The position numbers were made by a program, and so were the translations under genes. DNA of 5,276 nt from a bacterium (GTDB taxonomy: Bacteria; Vulcanimicrobiota; Vulcanimicrobiia; Vulcanimicrobiales; SCRA01): positions 1 through 5,276 of the forward strand of contig JAGWST010000193.1 of NCBI GenBank assembly GCA_028869325.1, read 5' to 3'. Under the pieces are notes generated by a model that worked only from the letters and a program-made list of their open reading frames with translations, searched no databases and was not told the DNA's origin. Shown here one piece after another: positions 1-5,276 of the stretch; the stretch's first letter is position 1; every line of letters begins with the position of its first letter.

Positions 1-61
1 ACGCTTCGTTTGGTCGAGAATTGGGTGAAGCGGATCGATCCGGGGCATGAAAGGAGCACAT
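1..61 (+). promoter_or_regulatory. Upstream leader of the globin gene, no gene seen
   Basis: This short edge segment precedes the globin start. I see no coding region that can be supported and no convincing -35/-10 pair, so the promoter may lie here unrecognised or beyond the left edge. The only clear signal is the ribosome binding site at 51-56, listed separately. Confidence 0.3.
51..56 (+). promoter_or_regulatory. Ribosome binding site of the globin gene
   Basis: AAGGAG lies 5 nt before the ATG at 62. It decides the start: an in-frame ATG at 47 lies upstream of this site and would put MKGAH before what is otherwise a normal signal peptide. The ATG at 62 is therefore preferred. Confidence 0.75.
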
Positions 62-535
62 ATGAATGTGCCGGCCCGTGTCGCATTGGTCGCTGCGCTG
101 CTCCCGCTGTGCGCCACGCAAGTGCCCGCCGCACAGCCCGCATCGGCGGAGAGCCGGCCGGTGGCCGGCCAGTCGCTCTACCACCGCCTAGGCGGGTACG
201 ACGCTCTCGCCGCCGTCACCGACGACTTCATCGGACGGCTTGCAGGTGATGCCAAACTCAAGCGCTTCTTTGTGGGCCTGAGCGACAACTCGAAAGGGCG
301 CGTACGCCAGCTCGTGCTGGACCAGCTCTGCTTCGCAACCGGAGGACCGTGCGTCTATATCGGCAGAGACATGAAGACGGTACACGCGGGTCTCCATATC
401 ACCGAGGACGATTGGAGCGCGGCATCGGCCGATCTCACCGCGACGCTGGAGAGGTTCAAGGTGGGATCTCGGGAGCGTGAAGAGGTCTTTGCCTTGCTCG
501 CAAAGCTCAAGCCTGACATCGTGGAGGGATCATGA
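62..535 (+). CDS. Exported group 1 truncated hemoglobin
   Basis: A 157-residue heme protein of the truncated (2-over-2) globin family, which binds O2 and in several members detoxifies NO. Residues 1-29 look like a Sec signal peptide: an arginine near the start, a hydrophobic core around 7-18, then an Ala-rich stretch with possible cleavage after AxA-like sites near 23 or 29. The globin domain spans about 38-155. It opens with SLYHRLGG (38-45), contains the family's glycine motif ATGGP (92-96), and carries the probable proximal heme ligand His108 within MKTVHAGLHI (104-113). Two odd points: the residue that aligns with the distal Tyr B10 of TrHbN (DFY) is Ile57 (DFI), and the domain has two close cysteines, Cys90 and Cys97. 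Cys17 is not in a good lipobox, so a soluble periplasmic or secreted protein is more likely than a lipoprotein. The stop overlaps the start of the next gene. Globin family membership is firm; export is inferred from the N-terminus. Confidence 0.9.
   Translation: MNVPARVALVAALLPLCATQVPAAQPASAESRPVAGQSLYHRLGGYDALAAVTDDFIGRLAGDAKLKRFFVGLSDNSKGRVRQLVLDQLCFATGGPCVYIGRDMKTVHAGLHITEDDWSAASADLTATLERFKVGSREREEVFALLAKLKPDIVEGS
523..528 (+). promoter_or_regulatory. Ribosome binding site inside the globin 3' end
   Basis: GGAGGG lies within the last globin codons, 3 nt before the ATG at 532 (4 nt from the GGAGG core). It supports the start of the NTF2-like gene and, with the ATGA overlap at 532-535, suggests translational coupling. 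Confidence 0.65.
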
Positions 536-930
536 GCAGGGAATCGTCGATCCGGGTGCCCTCGACCACACCGCAGGAGTTACCGGTGCGCTGGGCAGCG
601 CTGCTCAACGCCGGGGATCTCGATGCGCTCGCCGCGCTCTATGAGCCGCAGGCGGTGCTGATCGCTCCGCCCGAGGGAGAGCGGATCAGCGGATCGGGCG
701 CCATCCGTCAAACTTTGGCCGGACTCCTCGCTATGGGGGCGAGGATCTCGCTGGAGCCCGTCTACTGCGTGGTGGCCGGCGATCTGGCGGTGGGGCGCTC
801 GCGCTGGCATCTCACGGGCACCGCCGATGGGAAGCCCTTCGAGATGGACGGCAGCACGGTCGAGGTCTACCGGCGGCAGCCGGATGGAGGCTGGCTCTAC
901 GCCATCGACCATCCGACCGGCGCTGACTAG
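532..930 (+). CDS. NTF2/SnoaL-fold protein (DUF4440, SgcJ/EcaC-like)
   Basis: A 132-residue cytoplasmic protein with no signal peptide or membrane segment. Its pattern is that of the NTF2-like, ketosteroid-isomerase-like superfamily. An N-terminal helix with WAALLNAGDLDALAALYEP (21-39) is followed by a strand with AVLIAPPEG (41-49), the G-x-xAIRQTL segment (54-62) typical of SnoaL/DUF4440 proteins, then strands ending in EVYRRQPDGGWLYAIDHPTG (111-130). That tail is characteristic of YybH/SgcJ-type members. The family forms a cone-shaped fold with a hydrophobic pocket; members act as isomerases, hydrolases or binding proteins, so no reaction can be assigned here. The start codon overlaps the globin stop (ATGA), so the two are almost certainly co-transcribed. 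The gene ends 6 nt from the converging isocitrate dehydrogenase gene. The fold is fairly certain; the function is unknown. Confidence 0.85.
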   Translation: MSRESSIRVPSTTPQELPVRWAALLNAGDLDALAALYEPQAVLIAPPEGERISGSGAIRQTLAGLLAMGARISLEPVYCVVAGDLAVGRSRWHLTGTADGKPFEMDGSTVEVYRRQPDGGWLYAIDHPTGAD

Positions 931-936
931 GAGTCT

Positions 937-2385
937 CTACTCGCCCTGCGCCGCCGAGAAGCCGTTCTTGCCGTCGAAGGTGCAGAGGTTCTCGGTCTTG
1001 ATGAAGTCGACGCCCGCGGCTGCGATGCGGGCCAGCAGCTCGACGATCTGCTGGTGGCTCACGGTGTGGCCCTGCTCCTTGGCAGTGTAGCGGCAGGTCC
1101 AGTGGTCACTGCAGAAGGTGTCGGGAAAGCCGTTCGGCCATACCTTGGTACCGCGGTTGGTGATCATGTAAAGGTCGAGGTCGCCGGCGAGAGCGCGCAT
1201 CTTGGCGCCGAGATCGTTGGGGCCCCCGGCGCTCCAATCGACGAAGACGTCGACGCCGACGGTCTCCTTCTTCTCCGCCGGGCTCGCCGCGCGCGCCTTG
1301 CGCGCCGCGGCCTGCGGTTGCGTGTTGTAGCTGGCGGGCTTCAACCGCTGCGGCATCTCGCCCAAGCGGGCGATGATGGCTTGACCGAACTCCTTGGTGC
1401 CGACTTTCTCCTTGCTGACGGAGGGATCGAAGACGTCGTAGGTGTGGATGCCGTCCTCGATCGTGCGCAGCCAGGCGTTGTGGACCCTCTGGGCGGCGTC
1501 AGCCTGTCCGATATGCACCAGCATCAGCAACGCGCCGAAGAGCAGGCCCGAGGGGTTGGCGAGGTTCTGCCCCGCACGGCGCGGCGCCGAGCCGTGGATG
1601 GCCTCGAACATCGCGGCGCCCTCGCCGATGTTGGCCGAGCCGGCCAGGCCGACCGAACCGGCGATCTGCGCGGCTACGTCGGAGAGCACGTCGCCGTAGA
1701 GATTGGGCATCACGACGACATCGAAGGCCGAGGGAGTATCGGCGAGCTTGGCCGCGCCGATGTCGACGATCCAATGCTCCTTCTCGATCTCCGGGTACTC
1801 TTCGCCGATCTCTTCGAAGACCCGATGGAAGAGACCATCGGTGATCTTCATGATATTGTCTTTGGTGAAACAGGTGACTTTCTTGCGGTTGTGGCGGAGC
1901 GCATACTCGAAGGCGTAGCGCACGATGCGCTCGGAGCCGGGACGTGAGATCAGCTTGAGGCACTGCGTGACCTGCTGGGTCTGCCGGTGCTCGATGCCAC
2001 CGTAGACGTCCTCTTCGTTCTCGCGCACGATCACCACGTCCATGTTGGGATGCTTCGTGGCGATGAAGGGGCTGTAGGAGACGCATGGCCGCACGTTGGC
2101 ATAGAGCCCGAGAACCTTGCGCGTCGTCACGTTGAGACTCTTGAAGCCGCCGCCTTGCGGCGTGGTGATCGGTGCCTTCAAGAAGACCTTCGTGGAGCGC
2201 AGCGAGTCCCACGCGGTCGGCTCGATGCCGGCGGAGATACCCTTCTTATAGACCTGCTCGCCGATCTCGATGAACTGCGGGGCGATGGCGGCGCCGCCGG
2301 CCTGGATGACGTCGAGCGTCGCCTGCATGATCTCGGGGCCGATGCCGTCGCCGTACGCAACGGTAATCGGTACTGCCTGTGCCAT
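937..2385 (-). CDS. icd: Isocitrate dehydrogenase, Thermus type, probably NADP-dependent
   Basis: Converts isocitrate to 2-oxoglutarate plus CO2 in the TCA cycle, in the cytoplasm. Numbering here counts from the GTG at 2391; subtract 2 for the ATG chosen. The catalytic domain (about 8-345) begins with ITVAYGDGIGPE (9-20). The isocitrate-binding set is present: Ser85, Asn87 and Arg91 in SLNVTTR, Arg101 in NVRP, and Arg124 in VRENEEDVYGG. Tyr130, Lys177 and the metal-binding aspartates Asp234 and Asp238 in LYGDVLSD are also present. The coenzyme loop HGSAPRRAGQ (266-275) has Arg271-Arg272 where E. coli has Lys344-Tyr345, and no acidic residue as in NAD enzymes, so NADP is inferred. After an Ala/Lys-rich linker (346-376) comes an extra domain (377-484) ending in FDGKNGFSAAQGE, closely like the C-terminal domain of Thermus thermophilus IDH. 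At about 480 residues it matches that subtype rather than the roughly 416-residue E. coli type. The ATG at 2385 is preferred because AGGTGA precedes it; the GTG at 2391 is possible. The gene is divergent from pckA. Confidence 0.95.
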   Translation of the reverse strand: MAQAVPITVAYGDGIGPEIMQATLDVIQAGGAAIAPQFIEIGEQVYKKGISAGIEPTAWDSLRSTKVFLKAPITTPQGGGFKSLNVTTRKVLGLYANVRPCVSYSPFIATKHPNMDVVIVRENEEDVYGGIEHRQTQQVTQCLKLISRPGSERIVRYAFEYALRHNRKKVTCFTKDNIMKITDGLFHRVFEEIGEEYPEIEKEHWIVDIGAAKLADTPSAFDVVVMPNLYGDVLSDVAAQIAGSVGLAGSANIGEGAAMFEAIHGSAPRRAGQNLANPSGLLFGALLMLVHIGQADAAQRVHNAWLRTIEDGIHTYDVFDPSVSKEKVGTKEFGQAIIARLGEMPQRLKPASYNTQPQAAARKARAASPAEKKETVGVDVFVDWSAGGPNDLGAKMRALAGDLDLYMITNRGTKVWPNGFPDTFCSDHWTCRYTAKEQGHTVSHQQIVELLARIAAAGVDFIKTENLCTFDGKNGFSAAQGE

Positions 2386-2387
2386 AC

Positions 2388-2393
2388 TCACCT
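2388..2393 (-). promoter_or_regulatory. Ribosome binding site of isocitrate dehydrogenase
   Basis: On the minus strand AGGTGA matches the anti-Shine-Dalgarno sequence, and the AGG core ends 5 nt before the ATG at 2385. It overlaps the alternative GTG start at 2391, which itself has a weaker GGTGGAAAG upstream. This favours the ATG. Confidence 0.55.
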
Positions 2394-2400
2394 TTCCACC

Positions 2401-2450
2401 GGGGACACGGAGACGCCGCGACGAGGCGCGGCGGAGGGCGTTTCGTCCCC
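2401..2450. repeat. Compound inverted repeat (two-part stem) in the icd leader
   Basis: Outer arms GGGGAC (2401-2406) and GTCCCC (2445-2450) are perfectly complementary over 6 bp. Inside them CGCCGCG (2414-2420) and CGCGGCG (2427-2433) form a perfect 7-bp stem around a 6-nt loop (2421-2426). The two stems are separated by unequal internal-loop strands (2407-2413 and 2434-2444). On the minus strand the structure would end 7 nt before the icd AGGTGA site, so as RNA it could influence icd translation. There is no T-tract on either side to make it a classical terminator. Function is inferred, not shown. Confidence 0.6.
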
Positions 2451-2458
2451 TCTCCGAG

Positions 2459-2476
2459 CTAGTCCTATCGGGCTAG
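2459..2476. repeat. Inverted repeat, 7-bp arms with 4-nt loop
   Basis: CTAGTCC (2459-2465) and GGGCTAG (2470-2476) are complementary at six of seven positions, with a G-T wobble if read as plus-strand RNA, around the loop TATC. It may be a regulator-binding site in the divergent region or a small leader hairpin. The right arm overlaps a weak candidate -10 element for icd. Confidence 0.45.
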
Positions 2477-2502
2477 ATAAGGGAGCAGGCGTCCGTGTGC
2501 AA
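2474..2502 (-). promoter_or_regulatory. Weak candidate sigma-70-like promoter for icd
   Basis: On the minus strand TTGCAC (2497-2502) and TATCTA (2474-2479) are separated by exactly 17 bp. Each matches its consensus hexamer at only three of six positions, so the spacing is the main support. Transcription from here would begin near 2467 and put the whole 2401-2450 stem into the icd leader RNA. Confidence 0.2.
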
Positions 2503-2567
2503 AACGGGTAACTGATCAGGGTTCCGGGTCTTTCACGACTCGAGATGCCGTCATCCGACCAGCCCCG

Positions 2568-2573
2568 TAGGAG
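2568..2573 (+). promoter_or_regulatory. Ribosome binding site of pckA
   Basis: TAGGAG lies 7 nt before the ATG at 2581 and decides the start. The earlier in-frame ATG at 2545 has no good site and would add 12 residues that do not look like a PEP carboxykinase N-terminus. Confidence 0.7.
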
Positions 2574-2580
2574 TGCCCGA

Positions 2581-4188
<1,608 letters not shown>

Positions 4189-4192
4189 ACCG

Positions 4193-5276
4193 CTACCAGA
4201 GCGCAACCCCCGACTCACGCTCGAAGACGTGGATTCGCTCCGGATGCGGCTCCAGGGAGAGCCGCGCTCCCACGCGCACCGGCGCGTCGGCGCCGGTCTT
4301 GGCGACGATCGTCGCGCCCTCCGCCACCAGGTAGACGTGCAGCTCCGAGCCCAGCGTCTCCACCACGTCGACGCCGGCGGCGATGCGGCCGTCCAGCGGC
4401 CCAGCGCCGTCGTGCAGCGTCACGTCCTCAGGCCGAAAGCCGACGGTCACCCCGCCCGCTCCGCGCTCTGCGAGCAACCTCGCCTGCTCCGGTTTGACGG
4501 CGTAACGCAGGATGGGGCTGGAGAGATAGGTAGCTCCCTGCGATGACCCGACCTCGCAGTCGACGAGATTCATCGTGGGCGAGCCGATGAACGCAGCGAC
4601 GAAACGATTGCGCGGACGATCGTAGATCTCCCTGGGCGTGCCCACTTGCTGAACCGTGCCGCCGTTCATCACCACGATCCGATGGCCCATCGTCAAGGCC
4701 TCTACTTGGTCGTGCGTGACGTACATGGTGGTGCTACCCAGGCGCCGGTGGAGACGAATGAGCTCGGTTCGCATCTGCGCGCGCAACTGCGCATCCAAGT
4801 TGGAGAGCGGCTCGTCCATCAGAAAGGCCGCCGGCTCACGCACGATGGCTCGCCCCAGCGCCACGCGCTGGCGCTGCCCGCCCGAGAGCTGACGAGGGCG
4901 CCGCTCCAGAAGCCCCTCCAGGCCCAGCAGATCGGCCGCCTCGCGCACACGCCGCGCGATCTCCTCACCCGGCATCTTCCGCAACTGCAACGCGAAGGCC
5001 ATGTTCTCGAAGACGCTCATGTGCGGGTAGAGCGCGTAGTTTTGGAAGACCATCGCGATGTCGCGCTCTTTGGGCGAGAGATCGTTCACCCGGCGCTCGC
5101 CGATGAAGATGTCGCCGCCGCTGGTGGTCTCCAGGCCGGCTACCATGCGCAGCGTGGTCGTCTTCCCGCACCCCGAAGGGCCCAGGAAGACCATGAACTC
5201 CCCGTCCTGGACGTCCAGCGTCACGCCGTCGACCGCCACCACCTTTCCAAAGCTCTTGCGTAGCTGGTGGAGCCGA
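4193..5276 (-). CDS. ABC transporter ATP-binding protein, MalK/UgpC family (start outside the window)
   Basis: ATPase subunit that would power an ABC importer, usually of sugars, sugar alcohols or glycerol-3-phosphate (CUT1 type), at the cytoplasmic face of the membrane. The window shows 360 residues, and the frame stays open to the right edge (RLHQLRKSFGKVVAVDGV), so only a few N-terminal residues are missing; full MalK proteins have about 360-380. Counting from the first visible complete codon: Walker A GPSGCGKTT (32-40), Q-loop Gln78 in VFQNYALYPH, ABC signature LSGGQRQR (130-137), Walker B FLMDEP with catalytic Glu155, D-loop SNLD (158-161), and switch His188 in VTHDQ. The C-terminal regulatory TOBE/OB region follows, with GFRPED at 279-284, the mark of the MalK/UgpC group. 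The GTG at 5242 should not be taken as the start, since the conserved first strand continues upstream of it. No permease or binding protein is in view, so the substrate is unknown. Such ATPases can serve several transporters. It converges on pckA. Confidence 0.95.
   Translation of the reverse strand, partial: RLHQLRKSFGKVVAVDGVTLDVQDGEFMVFLGPSGCGKTTTLRMVAGLETTSGGDIFIGERRVNDLSPKERDIAMVFQNYALYPHMSVFENMAFALQLRKMPGEEIARRVREAADLLGLEGLLERRPRQLSGGQRQRVALGRAIVREPAAFLMDEPLSNLDAQLRAQMRTELIRLHRRLGSTTMYVTHDQVEALTMGHRIVVMNGGTVQQVGTPREIYDRPRNRFVAAFIGSPTMNLVDCEVGSSQGATYLSSPILRYAVKPEQARLLAERGAGGVTVGFRPEDVTLHDGAGPLDGRIAAGVDVVETLGSELHVYLVAEGATIVAKTGADAPVRVGARLSLEPHPERIHVFERESGVALW

Larger units (their letters stand above)
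2386..2580. promoter_or_regulatory. Divergent intergenic region between icd and pckA
   Basis: These 195 bp hold the start signals of two divergent central-metabolism genes. Reading left to right: the icd ribosome binding site (2388-2393), a compound GC-rich stem (2401-2450), a 7-bp inverted repeat (2459-2476), an 8-bp palindrome CTGATCAG (2512-2519) and the pckA ribosome binding site (2568-2573). I see no small gene here that can be supported. Promoters must lie here, but no strong sigma-70 consensus is visible; the best weak minus-strand candidate is listed separately. Confidence 0.7.

Noticed and set aside
98..112. Lipoprotein signal at Cys17 of the globin
   Set aside because: The residue before the cysteine is Leu, not Gly/Ala/Ser, so the lipobox is poor; ordinary signal peptidase cleavage is more likely.
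1291..1305. Hairpin GCGCGC-CTT-GCGCGC inside icd
   Set aside because: It lies in the Ala/Arg/Lys-rich interdomain linker, where GC-rich codon repetition makes such pairing easy. It has no T-tract and sits mid-gene.
1054..1947. Long plus-strand open frame opposite icd
   Set aside because: It is antisense to a gene with full catalytic motifs, has Arg/Gly/Ala/Asp-rich composition with no recognisable domain, and is expected by chance in high-GC DNA.
2386..2470. T-box or other known riboswitch in the icd leader
   Set aside because: The segment GGGGACGAAACG on the minus strand looked superficially like a T-box terminator region, but the T-box core sequence is absent and the downstream gene is not an amino-acid gene.
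2545..2580. Upstream ATG of pckA at 2545
   Set aside because: It has no adequate ribosome binding site and adds a 12-residue stretch not seen in the family; the ATG at 2581 has TAGGAG at 7 nt.
5240..5242. GTG at 5242 as the start of the ABC ATPase
   Set aside because: The open frame and the conserved first strand (LRKSFGKVVAVDGV) continue upstream to the window edge, so the gene is partial there.

Overview
This is a compact, high-GC bacterial window (mostly G/C third positions in every gene) with five protein-coding genes and almost no spare DNA. I see no rRNA, tRNA, CRISPR array, insertion sequence or phage gene. The gene types (a Thermus-type isocitrate dehydrogenase with an extra C-terminal domain, an ATP-dependent PEP carboxykinase, a MalK/UgpC-like ATPase, a group 1 truncated globin) fit a free-living heterotroph. 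The style resembles environmental lineages such as Eremiobacterota, Armatimonadota, Chloroflexota or Deinococcota, but that is an impression and the phylum cannot be fixed from this sequence.

Layout. Positions 62-930 (+) hold a probable two-gene operon: an exported truncated hemoglobin, then a small NTF2/SnoaL-fold protein, coupled by an ATGA stop/start overlap. It meets tail to tail, with a 6-nt gap, a leftward isocitrate dehydrogenase gene (937-2385, -). A 195-bp divergent intergenic region (2386-2580) carries a long GC-rich stem structure next to the isocitrate dehydrogenase start, a second 7-bp inverted repeat and a short palindrome. Rightward from it runs pckA (2581-4188, +). pckA meets tail to tail, with a 4-nt gap, a leftward ABC transporter ATPase gene (4193 to beyond 5276) whose first few codons lie outside the window.

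How they work together. Isocitrate dehydrogenase drives the oxidative TCA cycle and probably makes NADPH; PEP carboxykinase drains oxaloacetate toward gluconeogenesis. Their shared divergent region makes coordinated or opposed control of the two fluxes plausible. The ABC ATPase would power uptake of sugars or similar solutes and is probably the last gene of a transporter unit lying to the right. The globin pair looks functionally separate, probably dealing with oxygen, NO or redox stress outside the cytoplasm.

The window is mostly core metabolism. I do not see a convincing new multi-gene system. The points most worth a second look are the structured divergent regulatory region and the exported globin with its altered distal heme-pocket position.
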